Assembly (NCBI GenBank): GCA_017964325.1
Contig: JAGCSE010000257.1
Span: 1 to 61,472 of the forward strand
Source: Victivallales bacterium
Lineage (GTDB): Bacteria > Verrucomicrobiota > Lentisphaeria > Oligosphaerales > Oligosphaeraceae
DNA length: 61,472 bases
Direction: 5' to 3'
In this document: in pieces, positions 8,044-17,503 of the stretch
Layout: the number at the start of each line of letters is the position of its first letter
Position numbering within the stretch: the stretch's first letter is position 1
The notes under the pieces: model-generated
What the model saw: only the letters and a program-made list of their open reading frames with translations
What the model was told of the DNA's origin: nothing
The model's database searches: none
Translations under genes and position numbers: made by a program

Positions 8044-9900
8044 ATGAAAAGGCCTGGATTGGGATTGATGCTGTCGCTTTGCCTGGGCGGCATGTCGATG
8101 TTTGCGGAATCCTTTCATTATCTTGATATTACGTATTTGAACAAATACAAGATACGGAATCCTGAACAGACGCAGGAGGTGTGGGACACGCTGCATTTGG
8201 CGGCCAGTCTGCAGGGCATCGTCAACCGCAAAGGGCCGCGTCTTTTCATCCGTTTCATGCCTGATCCAGATGATTTCTGGTTCGACTACTGCACGAAAGA
8301 GTCTGGCTGGCTGACGGGCAGCGAAGTCATCCGCCACGAAGGTCGTGCAGGGCTTCTGGAGCTCATCGGCGTATTCAAAGATGATTTCAAAGGAATCGTC
8401 TCTTATCCTGACAAACCGTTTGCAAGCAGCAACGTCGCATCGACGGTCGCCGGCGTGGAAAGCAGACTTGTGTTGCGGCGTGATGAACGCGAAGGGAGCC
8501 TGTATCAGGATGTTATGAAATTGGAAAACCGCCCGAAGGACGAATTGAAACTGACGGCGGAGATGATGGTTCCGAAAGGCGGCAGCACGGGATCGCCTAA
8601 AAACGACGCCATCCGCTGGGCGAAGGAACGCTATCTGGACACGGATCAATGCAGTCCTGAATATATGGCCTATTACATTGACATGTATTGGCTTACGGAT
8701 CCTGGTCAAGGCGGCGTGTTCTCCAATTCGACGTTGACGAATCATGACTTCTACATCTGCCACGGCGCTTTCTTCTTCGATCTTGGCGTGTGGGGCGATG
8801 AAATCGTTTTCGACGATCCAGGCCAGCCGCGCGGCATCGACCGCGAGACGCTGTTGATGCTGCTGAAGAAACAGTACCAGCGGGCCGGTGGCAAGACATT
8901 TGTCATCGGCGGCTTCCCGCCATGGGCGTGGAAATACGCCGACCGCCATCATCGCCACAATTCACCGGACGGCCGACGCCATCCAACGATGACGGAATGG
9001 GAGTACTGCCGCATTATTTCATCGTTCAACGGCATGAAAGACGCGGATGCGCTCGGCCTGTCCGGCATGGTCAACGCATCGTTCTATCGTTTCTTCCCAT
9101 TGAAAGAGAAGTACTTGCAACCGAATCACGCCCCAACGGAGCAGGATTTGGCCGATGCAGGCTATCTCGACAAATCGGGAGCCGTCGCCGACCATATTTA
9201 CATGACGTGGTATATGGGCGATTATGATTCGGCCGCATGGCTGAACCGTCATGCGCAAAAATGGTGGAGCGATCCCATGCACGGCAAGACGATGTGTGCA
9301 TGGGCGTTCGATCCGTCGCTGGCCATCCGCGCCCCGCACGCCATGCACTATGTCCGTACGAAAGCCGCCCCGACGGATTATTTCATCGCGGGCGACAACG
9401 GCTATGGCTATCTCGCTCCGACGCAACTCTCTGCGCCACGGCTAGATCCGGAGATTCCAGACGGCTGGAACGCATGGTCGGAAATCTGCCGCAAAGGCTA
9501 CAATCAGTTCGATATCAGCATCACGGGATTCATTATCGATCCGGGTGCCGATCCGAAAATCCGTCGCGTCGCGGAGGAATACTCGAAATTCTCGCCGGAA
9601 GGTTTTGTATATTACGATAACCAAGCTCAAGGCGAAGTCCGCACGCAGAACGGCGTGCCGTATGTACGTATGTACAAAGATATCTACGGTGATCCAGAAA
9701 AGGCCGCAAAGGAACTGGCCGATAATTTTGCTGGTGAAAAGGGCGTGAAATTCATCATGGTGCGCAGCATCTTGAAGTCGCCGAGCTGGCATGAAGAGAC
9801 AGGCCGCCGATTGGTGGAACTGACAAATGGTCGTGTCATCATCGTTGATCCGCGCACGTTCTTCCTGCTGGGCAAGTTCGCCGCGACGGAAAAGCATTGA
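8044..9900 (+). CDS. Secreted GxGYxYP-motif protein (putative glycoside hydrolase)
   Basis: This 618-residue protein has a signal peptide (MKRPGLGLMLSLCLGGMSMFAES) and then a large globular region. GDNGYGYLAP near residue 452 matches the GxGYxYP signature of a putative sugar-hydrolase family found in glycan-degrading bacteria; the final Pro is one residue later than in the name motif. The early segment WDTLHLAASLQGIVNRKGPRLFI is typical of the family N-terminus. Biochemical activity is not established for the family as far as I know. The export signal and its place after a sugar kinase and two SIS genes suggest an outer step, releasing the substrate of that pathway. AGGAG precedes the ATG. 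Confidence 0.82.
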   Translation: MKRPGLGLMLSLCLGGMSMFAESFHYLDITYLNKYKIRNPEQTQEVWDTLHLAASLQGIVNRKGPRLFIRFMPDPDDFWFDYCTKESGWLTGSEVIRHEGRAGLLELIGVFKDDFKGIVSYPDKPFASSNVASTVAGVESRLVLRRDEREGSLYQDVMKLENRPKDELKLTAEMMVPKGGSTGSPKNDAIRWAKERYLDTDQCSPEYMAYYIDMYWLTDPGQGGVFSNSTLTNHDFYICHGAFFFDLGVWGDEIVFDDPGQPRGIDRETLLMLLKKQYQRAGGKTFVIGGFPPWAWKYADRHHRHNSPDGRRHPTMTEWEYCRIISSFNGMKDADALGLSGMVNASFYRFFPLKEKYLQPNHAPTEQDLADAGYLDKSGAVADHIYMTWYMGDYDSAAWLNRHAQKWWSDPMHGKTMCAWAFDPSLAIRAPHAMHYVRTKAAPTDYFIAGDNGYGYLAPTQLSAPRLDPEIPDGWNAWSEICRKGYNQFDISITGFIIDPGADPKIRRVAEEYSKFSPEGFVYYDNQAQGEVRTQNGVPYVRMYKDIYGDPEKAAKELADNFAGEKGVKFIMVRSILKSPSWHEETGRRLVELTNGRVIIVDPRTFFLLGKFAATEKH

Positions 9901-9940
9901 GTGATCTTCGTTCTCAAGGAGAGAGAAAAAGAAGAGGAAC

Positions 9941-11665
9941 ATGAGGCTGCTGAAAAAGTTCTTAAGCTACTATAGGCCACATAAGTTATTGTTTTCGTTG
10001 GACATGGGAGCGTCGCTGCTGGTGGCGCTCTCTGGCATTGTCTATCCGGTCGTGACGCGTACGATGCTGAACGACTTGATACCCAACCGTCAATACCGCA
10101 TGATTGTCATCTATGGTCTGACGTTGCTGGTCATTTATCTGGTGCGGATGGGGCTGAATTTCTTCATCCAATATAAAGGCCATTTAATGGGCACACAGAT
10201 GCAGGCGGCCATGCGCAGCGATCTGTTCACGCATTTGGAAAAGTTGCCGTTTTCGTTCTTCGATGAACACGAGACAGGCAAAATCATGTCGCGTATGACG
10301 ACAGATCTGTTTGACATCACGGAGCTTGCACATCATGGTCCGGAGAATTTGATCATCGCGTCAATATCAGTCGTCGTGTCATTTGCGTATTTGATGCACA
10401 TCAACGTCATGCTGTCGATCATCGTGTTCATGGTGGTGCCGTTTCTGATTGTCATCTCGAATTATATGCGGACGCGGATGCGCAGCGCGTTCACGCGAAG
10501 CCGTCAGGCGACGGCTGTCATCAACGCCTCGTTGGAGACATCCATATCGGGCATCCGCGTGACGAAAGCCTTCACGAACGCCGCGAAAGAAACGGAAAAA
10601 TTCGAACACGGCAACACGCTGTTCAAGGAAGCAAGCCGTGACGCCTACAAGGCCATGGGGCAGTTCCATTCAGGCACGACGTTCATCACGGATATTTTCA
10701 ACGTCGTCATTCTGATTGCGGGTGGTTTGTTCTTGTATGATGGAAAAATCACATTCGCGGACTATTCGGCGTTCATCGTCTCCATCAACCTGTTTCTCGG
10801 CCCCGTGAACACGCTGATCCGCTTCATGGAGCAGTATCAAAGCGGTGTGGCGGGCTTCGAGCGATTTGTGGAAATCCTTGATATGAAGCCAGAAATGGAT
10901 CGCGACGGTGCAAAGGACGTGCCGCGCCTGAAAGGCGAGATCGAATTCGACGACGTGACATTCGCATACGACGGCGAACATGACGTGCTGAAGCATATCG
11001 ACATGAAAATCAAGCCCGGCCAGACGTTCGCATTGGTCGGCCCGTCCGGCGGCGGCAAGACGACCATCTGCCATCTGATTCCGCATTTCTATCAAGTCGA
11101 AAAAGGACGCATCCTGTTGGATGGCATGGACATCCGCGACATCACGATGGAATCGCTTCGACGCAACATCGGCATTGTGCAGCAGGATATCTATCTCTTC
11201 AACGCCTCCATCCGCGACAACATCCTCTACGGACGGCTGGACGCCACGGAAGAAGAAGTAGTCGAAGCCGCGAAACGCGCCAACATCCACGACTACATCA
11301 TGACGCTGGATGAAGGCTACGACACGGTCATCGGCGAACGCGGCGTGCGGTTGAGCGGCGGTCAGAAGCAGCGCCTCTGCATCGCGTGAGTCTTCCTGAA
11401 GAATCCGCCCATGCTGATTCTGGACGAAGCTACGTCGGCCTTGGACAACACGACGGAAATCATGATCCAGCAGGCACTTGACGAATTGTGCAAGGGCCGC
11501 ACGACATTGGTCGTGGCCCATCGTCTTTCCACGATCAAGAACGCCGACGCCATCGCCGTCATTTCAGACGGCTGCATTTTGGAACAGGGCACGCATGACG
11601 AACTGCTGAATTCAGGCGGTCTTTATTCGCAGCTCTACACCCAGCAGTTCCGCGAAAAGAAATAA
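9941..11665 (+). pseudogene. ABC exporter (MsbA/MdlB-like half transporter) interrupted by one in-frame TGA
   Basis: The reading frame encodes a complete 574-residue half exporter except for a TGA at 11387-11389. The N-terminal part (about 1-310) is a transmembrane domain with several hydrophobic helices. The nucleotide-binding domain shows Walker A GPSGGGKTT (near 366), the Q-loop IGIVQQDIYLFN and the signature LSGGQKQRL (near 471). After the TGA the same frame resumes with [20 protein letters not shown] (Walker B and D-loop) and the H-loop VVAHRLST. Homologues have Arg at the stop (IARxFLKNP), so CGA to TGA is the simplest change. TGA is a normal stop in neighbouring genes (for example at 8011 and 9900), so recoding is unlikely. 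A truncated product would lack Walker B and be inactive. A sequencing error is possible. Confidence 0.85.
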
Positions 11666-11701
11666 TTTTTTGCAACACTGAAATCATCCATATATTTTAG
11701 A

Positions 11702-11725
11702 AAGTGTCAATATTTTTTGACACTT
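11702..11725. terminator. Possible bidirectional terminator hairpin between convergent genes
   Basis: AAGTGTCAA (11702-11710) pairs with TTGACACTT (11717-11725) over a 6-base loop. It lies between the 3' ends of the ABC exporter (+) and the deoxyribosyltransferase (-). There is no clean T-run after the stem on the + strand. TTGACA in the right arm is followed 15 bp later by TATAAT (11738-11743), which could instead be a promoter. Confidence 0.45.
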
Positions 11726-11816
11726 CTATAATGAGCTTATAATGATAGTGTTATGATTATTTTTTCAATTTTAGGCCATATAGCCCCAAGACGTTGCAAC
11801 ATCATGCATAATCCTG

Positions 11817-12479
11817 TCATGCCAATAGATGTTTTTGTCGTTTGCGTTCTACAAGTGAGGCAAGGGCTTCGTCTGGCAGAATTAACGACAATCCGCCGCC
11901 AATGGACTGAACTGTTCGGCGAAAATGATCAACAGCGACATCTGCAGACATCCACGGTGGCATGGCGCAAACGTTGTCCAATGACTGGATGATTCTACAG
12001 GCCAAGTCATTATGCCAATTGTCAATGGCGGATTGGAAATCATCGCCATGCCTGATGGTATATCGCTGATAGTCAGCCAAAGCATTCGCCAAAAGGATTT
12101 CCGTCCGCGGCCATCCCGCACACATGAGATTCCATGGCAAGTCGTTGGATTCTCCACCATTGCGGAAATCCGTGCGCAGCAGGATGGTCGGCATATCCAA
12201 TGCTTTGGCGATGCAGAATTCGACGACCGTTCCCGAGTCCAAATCCGCTCCGTCGAAATTGGCTATCAAGGCATCGCATTGGATGAGCTCCGCCAAATCC
12301 GCATTGCGGATATCAACGGCACTTTGGACTGCTTCCTCTTCTATGTCCTGCGGCAGCCTGACGGAGTACCTCCCATTGGATGCCTTCTCAACAGCTTTTG
12401 CAAGTAACGAATTTCCAATGAGTTCCTTGTGATTGAAAAGCGCACCCGCCCAATAGATGATTATTTTTGAATCGTTCAT
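11817..12479 (-). CDS. Nucleoside 2-deoxyribosyltransferase family protein
   Basis: This 220-residue protein has the family start KIIIYWAGALFNHKELIGN, the middle segment ADLAELIQCDALIANFDGAD, and LDSGTVVEFCIAKALDMP. In that last segment the D-x-GT-x-x-E pattern carries the catalytic Glu and the active-site Asp. Family enzymes transfer deoxyribose between bases or hydrolyse nucleosides or nucleotides in the cytoplasm. It is longer than the classical Lactobacillus enzyme (about 157 residues), as are many environmental members. It begins 24 bp after the beta-lactamase-fold gene and appears to be the last gene of the operon that starts with pepF. The exact substrate is unknown. Confidence 0.82.
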   Translation of the reverse strand: MNDSKIIIYWAGALFNHKELIGNSLLAKAVEKASNGRYSVRLPQDIEEEAVQSAVDIRNADLAELIQCDALIANFDGADLDSGTVVEFCIAKALDMPTILLRTDFRNGGESNDLPWNLMCAGWPRTEILLANALADYQRYTIRHGDDFQSAIDNWHNDLACRIIQSLDNVCAMPPWMSADVAVDHFRRTVQSIGGGLSLILPDEALASLVERKRQKHLLA

Positions 12480-12503
12480 TCAGCAGACATTTTCCTGCAA
12501 ACA

Positions 12504-13553
12504 TTACATATTGACATACAAATGGTTTATGACATCGAAGCGATGTTGCTTGGCGCGTTCGTAATTGCCGCTGCGCGGCGTCAAGACAATGATGTACAGA
12601 CGTTTCTCCACGTCAAGGAAGATGGTCTGGCCACTCCAGCCGTTGTGCAGAAGCGACGTGCCAAAGCATTCATCGCATGAATGCTTGTCGCGGACAACCC
12701 AGCCGAAACGACGGTATCCGTCTGTCTTATCCTTCTTGTCCGGAGCGATTTCCGCAAATTCACGTTCGCCAAAAAGTTGTCCGCCGCCATATCGACCATG
12801 GTTGATGACGCATGACAGCAGTTTCGCATAGTCGTGGGCCGTACAGAACAGACCCGCGTTGCCCGTGCGGAAACCGTCGCGGAAGAGGCGGAACGCGATG
12901 TAGTCGGAGATTTCGCCTGGATGTTTCGTGCCGAATGTCTGGGCCAGACGTTCAATCGGAATATTTGCGCGAGGCTTGCCCAGCGATGTCGAATCCATGC
13001 CCAGCGGCTGGAATATCTCCCGCAGGCAGAAATCGTCAAGTCGTTCACCAGTAATCGCTTCGATGATCTGCGCAAGCAAAATGTAGTTCCAGCAGGCGTA
13101 TTCCGCATGGGGCGACGGCGGCTTCGGCGGTGGGAGCCGCATGAGATTCTTCATCATCGTTACGCCGTCTTCCGCAAAATACAAGCGCTGGTCATCATCC
13201 CGCCGCACGAAATCGTTGAAGCCCGAAACATGATTGGCCATCTGGCGAATCGTCACGACGTGGTCCAGTTTTGCTTCATACTGCGGAAGGTAGTCCGTGA
13301 ACGGCGCGTCGAAATCAATCAGGCCACGTTTGTGGAGAATCAACAAGGCGGTGACGACCGTCACGACTTTTGTCGTGCTCGCACCGTCGATGACCGTATC
13401 CAACGTCATGGGCGTGTCTTGCGCACGTGTCGCATGACCCGCGCAATAGGAAAACAGCTCTTTTTCGGGCGTTCCCGCCAGAACGGCTTCGCCCAGAACG
13501 ACATCGTCACGGATGTCGTCCGCCACTATTTTTTCAATGAATGCCTTGTTCAT
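12504..13553 (-). CDS. Serine beta-lactamase-fold hydrolase (class C/esterase-like)
   Basis: This 349-residue protein belongs to the beta-lactamase/D-Ala-D-Ala carboxypeptidase fold family. The SxxK catalytic motif is S59-T-T-K62 in DGASTTKVVTVV. RQMANHVSGFNDF is the typical following segment. HAEYACWNYILLAQIIE aligns with the YxN region, but the Asn position is Cys (YAC), which is seen in esterase-type rather than lactamase-type members. The motif near the C-terminus reads LLHNGWSGQTIFLD. No signal peptide is visible, so a cytoplasmic esterase or peptidase is as likely as a cell-wall enzyme. Its ATG overlaps the DUF4838 stop by four bases (ATGA), which indicates translational coupling. Confidence 0.82.
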   Translation of the reverse strand: MNKAFIEKIVADDIRDDVVLGEAVLAGTPEKELFSYCAGHATRAQDTPMTLDTVIDGASTTKVVTVVTALLILHKRGLIDFDAPFTDYLPQYEAKLDHVVTIRQMANHVSGFNDFVRRDDDQRLYFAEDGVTMMKNLMRLPPPKPPSPHAEYACWNYILLAQIIEAITGERLDDFCLREIFQPLGMDSTSLGKPRANIPIERLAQTFGTKHPGEISDYIAFRLFRDGFRTGNAGLFCTAHDYAKLLSCVINHGRYGGGQLFGEREFAEIAPDKKDKTDGYRRFGWVVRDKHSCDECFGTSLLHNGWSGQTIFLDVEKRLYIIVLTPRSGNYERAKQHRFDVINHLYVNM

Positions 13554-15841
13554 TTTTGCGGTTCCACCAAAACGACACGATCGATGTAGATATAGTTTTT
13601 ATCTGTGCTGTCTGCGAAGAATTTCGGACCTGTGAATTTCACGGATGCCCAGATTTCAAAATCTCTTTCGGCGATTTCGGGATTCGATAGACCGACTTTC
13701 GTTGTCCACGCACGAGTCAGATAAAAGTAGCCGTCCTTTGGCAAGTGGATGATTCCAGGCAGTTTGTACCAGTTGTAGCCTTTGCCGTAAGGCTTGTCGA
13801 ACTTCGTGGAAATGATTGTCTTCGTGTTCCGCTGGTCATAGACGCCCATTCCAAACGGAAGATCATAGTATTTCATTTTTTCCGGATCAACATCAGTCCG
13901 GAATGCCTTTCCAACGGGGCTATCCGCATCATCGACCAGCCTGATTAAATTGGCATTGTGATTCTGGAAGCTATTCGGGTAGAAATCATAGAAGCTTCTT
14001 CCCTGCAATTCCGGCGGTACGGGTTTCTCTTCAATTTCCATGGACATAGCCGCCAATTCATTTTCAAATTGCTGAAGGATGCCTTGATTATTGCTCCATT
14101 TTTCCACCCAGGAGGCACGGGATTCAGCAACGCGTTTGCAAGCCTCAATGGCCAGCCGCTTCATCTTGCCATCCGTTTCTTTTTTTTGCAAACTATGATA
14201 AATAAGCGGGTTGGCAATATGGCACGTCAATCTGTCCAGCCCAACACGGCCATGTCGAACCCGTGCGAAATGGACAACGTCGCCAACCACGGCTTTTTCC
14301 GCTTCATCAAAAAGCGCTTGGCATTTGATGATGTCCTCCTTCCTGATATACTGAAAGGCGTCGATTGGAGGGAACCAGCTGATAAAACCGCTGTTTTTCT
14401 TGCGCGCGGCATCGAGCGTGCGACGGTATTCGAGCATGTATTTCGCTGCAGGTCCGTAGTATCGGTCCATGAAAAGATTAATCAGTTTTTCGATATCCTG
14501 ATAGGGATCCTCGAACAGCTTTGTCTCAAGGAAAAACTTAAGTTCATAGAAATCAGCAACATGAGGCCTTTCATGCTCCCAGAAGACGCCCGTGACGTTG
14601 TTTTCATGATACGTCCTGTACAAGTCTCCATAGTGGAATTCGCTGGCGAACGGGAAGCCAGTGACCCCCTGCGTGAAGGTGATGGCGTAGTCCCAAATGA
14701 AAAGATTTTTGGCATAGTTTTTCCACGACGTCAAGAAATCAAAAAAGACTTTGTTGTCTTTTTCCAGAATGGAGGCGGCCTGGTTTGTGCGTGTGTCGCA
14801 TAATTTGACGATGACATTGTCCGCCGCGCGGACGCCGCCTTTCGGCGGTGGTTCCGTATAGAAATAGGCCAATGTACTGATATAAAGATCCGGATAGGTC
14901 TTGGCGACTTCGCCAGCGATCCAATTCACGAATTTCAGATAATGGCCTGATGGATTGAATTGTTCCTGCTCCGCCTTGCACTGATCGCATGTGCAGATGT
15001 TGCGGTTGTCGTTCATGCTGACGTCGTAGATACGTGGTGGCAAACAGCCCCTCTTCGCCGCTATCTCCTTGTCCTGCGCGATGTTCCGTAATAACTGCGA
15101 AAGGAACATTTGCTTCAGGGCCGGATTCGTGAGACAAAGTTGTCCTTTCAATTGGCCACCGATGCGAATTCCGTTCACCAATGAAAAATATTCAGGATGG
15201 TCCTCTCCATATTTGTCAAAAGGAATGTAGCGGTCGAATGTATGGGTGTGGGAGGGGCTGCCGTAGGCGAAGGAACCGCCGAGTTCCGCAGACAGGAGCG
15301 CAAGACCTTCGCCACCATCGCGGTTGAGGCGATTGCGGATGGCCGTCTTTGCGCTGTCAGGGCCTTTGTGTGAACGGTAGATGTCGCGGTAGAGGAAGGC
15401 GGGCTTGCCTGTTACGTTCAACGCATCCAACGTCATTGACGATGCTTGTGGCACATACTCTTCATAGTCGGACCACCAGTGGATGTCGCAGAAATCCTCC
15501 AGAAAATGGTATGTAGCGTAGAGGACGCCGCGCGTCCCGCCGCCATTGATGAGAATCTGGTCGCCGATGGAACGGATGACCCACCGCTCATCATCCAGTT
15601 CGCTCGAAAGGCAGTTGTTCTGTTTTGCAAGTTCCGTATCGCCAATCTGGAAGGTGACAGGCGTCTGGCCACCAATCGACAACGTCTTGTCGCCTATGCG
15701 TCGGGCAAGATAGTCGGTCATTTCCTGCAAAGCGGTCTTTTCAGACGGCTTCGGATTTTCCGGCCCTTTGATGAAATAGGATTGCGCCATCATCAGCGAC
15801 GGCATTCCGAGCAACGCCAGCAGCGACCAAGTGAATCTCAT
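13550..15841 (-). CDS. Secreted DUF4838 protein, putative glycoside hydrolase
   Basis: This 763-residue protein has a signal peptide (MRFTWSLLALLGMPSLMMAQ). Residues about 25-130 resemble the N-terminal helper domain of alpha-glucuronidases, with LINGGGTRGVLYATYHFLED, a very typical GTxRGxLYAxYxFLE motif. The following segment (about 160-420) is the DUF4838 domain, including SMNDNRNICTCDQCKAEQEQ and GVFWEHERPH. These proteins are widespread in glycan-degrading PVC bacteria and are believed to act on carbohydrates; no activity can be assigned. The C-terminal region (about 570-763) may be an accessory beta-domain. AAGGAGG precedes the ATG. The gene lies 12 bp after GH5 and overlaps the next gene by four bases. 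Confidence 0.85.
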   Translation of the reverse strand: MRFTWSLLALLGMPSLMMAQSYFIKGPENPKPSEKTALQEMTDYLARRIGDKTLSIGGQTPVTFQIGDTELAKQNNCLSSELDDERWVIRSIGDQILINGGGTRGVLYATYHFLEDFCDIHWWSDYEEYVPQASSMTLDALNVTGKPAFLYRDIYRSHKGPDSAKTAIRNRLNRDGGEGLALLSAELGGSFAYGSPSHTHTFDRYIPFDKYGEDHPEYFSLVNGIRIGGQLKGQLCLTNPALKQMFLSQLLRNIAQDKEIAAKRGCLPPRIYDVSMNDNRNICTCDQCKAEQEQFNPSGHYLKFVNWIAGEVAKTYPDLYISTLAYFYTEPPPKGGVRAADNVIVKLCDTRTNQAASILEKDNKVFFDFLTSWKNYAKNLFIWDYAITFTQGVTGFPFASEFHYGDLYRTYHENNVTGVFWEHERPHVADFYELKFFLETKLFEDPYQDIEKLINLFMDRYYGPAAKYMLEYRRTLDAARKKNSGFISWFPPIDAFQYIRKEDIIKCQALFDEAEKAVVGDVVHFARVRHGRVGLDRLTCHIANPLIYHSLQKKETDGKMKRLAIEACKRVAESRASWVEKWSNNQGILQQFENELAAMSMEIEEKPVPPELQGRSFYDFYPNSFQNHNANLIRLVDDADSPVGKAFRTDVDPEKMKYYDLPFGMGVYDQRNTKTIISTKFDKPYGKGYNWYKLPGIIHLPKDGYFYLTRAWTTKVGLSNPEIAERDFEIWASVKFTGPKFFADSTDKNYIYIDRVVLVEPQK

Positions 15842-15853
15842 CGTTGCCTCCTT

Positions 15854-17494
15854 TTAGTCAAATTTCGGCTTCACATTCTGGCTGAAATACTTGAGAAGGA
15901 TTTTCTTTCGTTCCGTGTCCTGTTTGGCAGGTTCATTGTTGTGCGGGTTCTCATCGTATTCCACGCTCCAGTTAAACCATTCGCGGAACGCATGATACGA
16001 CCAGTCCCATCCATATTCTTCAAACAGTTCGATTACATCCTGTATGTACTGCGCCACGCCTGGCGCGAAGCGGATGGCGGAGAATTCACCCATGTAGATG
16101 CGCGCGTTGTATTTAAGCTGGAAGTCGCGAATGGGCTTCAGGATTTTGCGAAGCTCATTTTTATCATAATAGAAATTATCGAACCAGCCTGGATAACCTT
16201 TCAGTTTCAGGCTGCCGTCTAAAATCCGCTTCATATTCTCCCAGCCGACGCCCTGATGGGTGAAACTGCCTGGTTCGTACATATGCCCTTGATAAATCAA
16301 GTTCTTTAACGGCAAAGGCTTAAGATAGTTGAAAGCGCCCGCGCTACTCCATTGATTGGCAGCGATGATGATCGGCTTCTCCGCATCGATTTCACGAATC
16401 GCCTTCGCTGCTTCATATTGGCAGTACAGATAGTCGTATTTCACTTGATTGATCTGGACAGGCTCGTTGTACAAATCGTAGCCGACGACGATTGGTTCGT
16501 CTTTATAATGCCGTGCCACCATCCGCCATAAATCGACGAATGCGTCCAAGTATTTCTTGTCGAAGAACATCGTAAAGCTATTTCCATCCGCATTGGCGGC
16601 TTCACCCGCAAGCGTTCCCGCCGTTCCCGCGATGGCGGATGCGTTGATTCGACCGCCCGGAACCGCATGGAAATCGAAAATCACCTGCAGGCCGTCTTTC
16701 CGCAGCTGCGGGATATGGACGTCCAGATTCTTCAGATGCTGCTCGAAGATTTCTTTCATCTTGTCGATGTCGCGCAGGGCTTCTTTGGGTGCGTTCACCT
16801 GCCAGCGGATGACGTTTGCGCCCCATGAGGCCAGTTCGTGCAAATCCTCCGCTTTCGCGCCGTTCGTCAGGCTGGGGCTCATGCAGCCGCGCATGATGGG
16901 CATGTTCTTCACAGCATCCGAATACTCGCATTTGAAACCTTCCGGCAGTTTGGCGACATCCGGATAGATTTCGACGATTCGGAACTGCAAGTTCTTGAAC
17001 CACAACGTTCCCGTGGCGTCCTGCACGCCGAGCTCCATACGGCCTTCCGTCGCGTCTTTTGGAATTTGCGCCACGATCGTGGGCCGCCGCCAATCCGTGT
17101 TGACGGGCGTGTTGTCGCCGTTGCCGCCGCCTGGATAGTGATAACGGCCGTTGGACTTATAGACCAGCATCATCTTGAAACCAAGCCAGCTCTTCATCGG
17201 CTTCGTCAAATTGACATGCTTCGTCTCGACGCTGATTTCCAACTGCTTGCCGCGATACGGCGTGATGTCGAACAGCAGATGCGCCCCCATGACACCGCCG
17301 ATTTCATTCTTTTTTTCAGGAGGTACATGGACTTTCAGAACCATCGTTCCTTCTTCGTCCTTCTCCCACGAGGCATAACGTTTATCGGTGTCCCAACGTT
17401 TGATTTCATCCTCCGTCTTCGGCCATGTCATGTCCGCCATCGCCGTACCGATTCCAACCATCATCGCCAGACTCAGTAACAGTTTCATTTTCAT
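15854..17494 (-). CDS. Secreted glycoside hydrolase family 5 (cellulase/mannanase-type)
   Basis: This 546-residue protein starts with a signal peptide (MKMKLLLSLAMMVGIGTAMAD). Residues about 25-175 form a beta-rich accessory domain that looks like a carbohydrate-binding module (LWFKNLQFRIVEIYPD). The catalytic (beta/alpha)8 barrel follows. The acid/base Glu is in VVGYDLYNEPVQ (near 346), the nucleophile Glu is in ARIYMGEFSAIRF (near 470), and VIFDFHAVPGG is the conserved early strand. GH5 enzymes retain configuration and act on beta-glucans or beta-mannans; the subfamily cannot be told here. GGAGGT precedes the ATG. It starts 9 bp after pepF. Confidence 0.88.
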   Translation of the reverse strand: MKMKLLLSLAMMVGIGTAMADMTWPKTEDEIKRWDTDKRYASWEKDEEGTMVLKVHVPPEKKNEIGGVMGAHLLFDITPYRGKQLEISVETKHVNLTKPMKSWLGFKMMLVYKSNGRYHYPGGGNGDNTPVNTDWRRPTIVAQIPKDATEGRMELGVQDATGTLWFKNLQFRIVEIYPDVAKLPEGFKCEYSDAVKNMPIMRGCMSPSLTNGAKAEDLHELASWGANVIRWQVNAPKEALRDIDKMKEIFEQHLKNLDVHIPQLRKDGLQVIFDFHAVPGGRINASAIAGTAGTLAGEAANADGNSFTMFFDKKYLDAFVDLWRMVARHYKDEPIVVGYDLYNEPVQINQVKYDYLYCQYEAAKAIREIDAEKPIIIAANQWSSAGAFNYLKPLPLKNLIYQGHMYEPGSFTHQGVGWENMKRILDGSLKLKGYPGWFDNFYYDKNELRKILKPIRDFQLKYNARIYMGEFSAIRFAPGVAQYIQDVIELFEEYGWDWSYHAFREWFNWSVEYDENPHNNEPAKQDTERKKILLKYFSQNVKPKFD

Positions 17495-17503
17495 GCACCT
17501 CCG

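Noticed and set aside
11387..11389. TGA as a recoded sense codon (for example selenocysteine)
   Set aside because: Homologues have Arg here, no SECIS-like element was seen, and TGA is used as a normal stop by neighbouring genes.
11753..11992. Possible small + strand protein of 79 residues after the ABC gene
   Set aside because: Most of it is antisense to the deoxyribosyltransferase gene, it has no family motif, and it has no convincing ribosome site.
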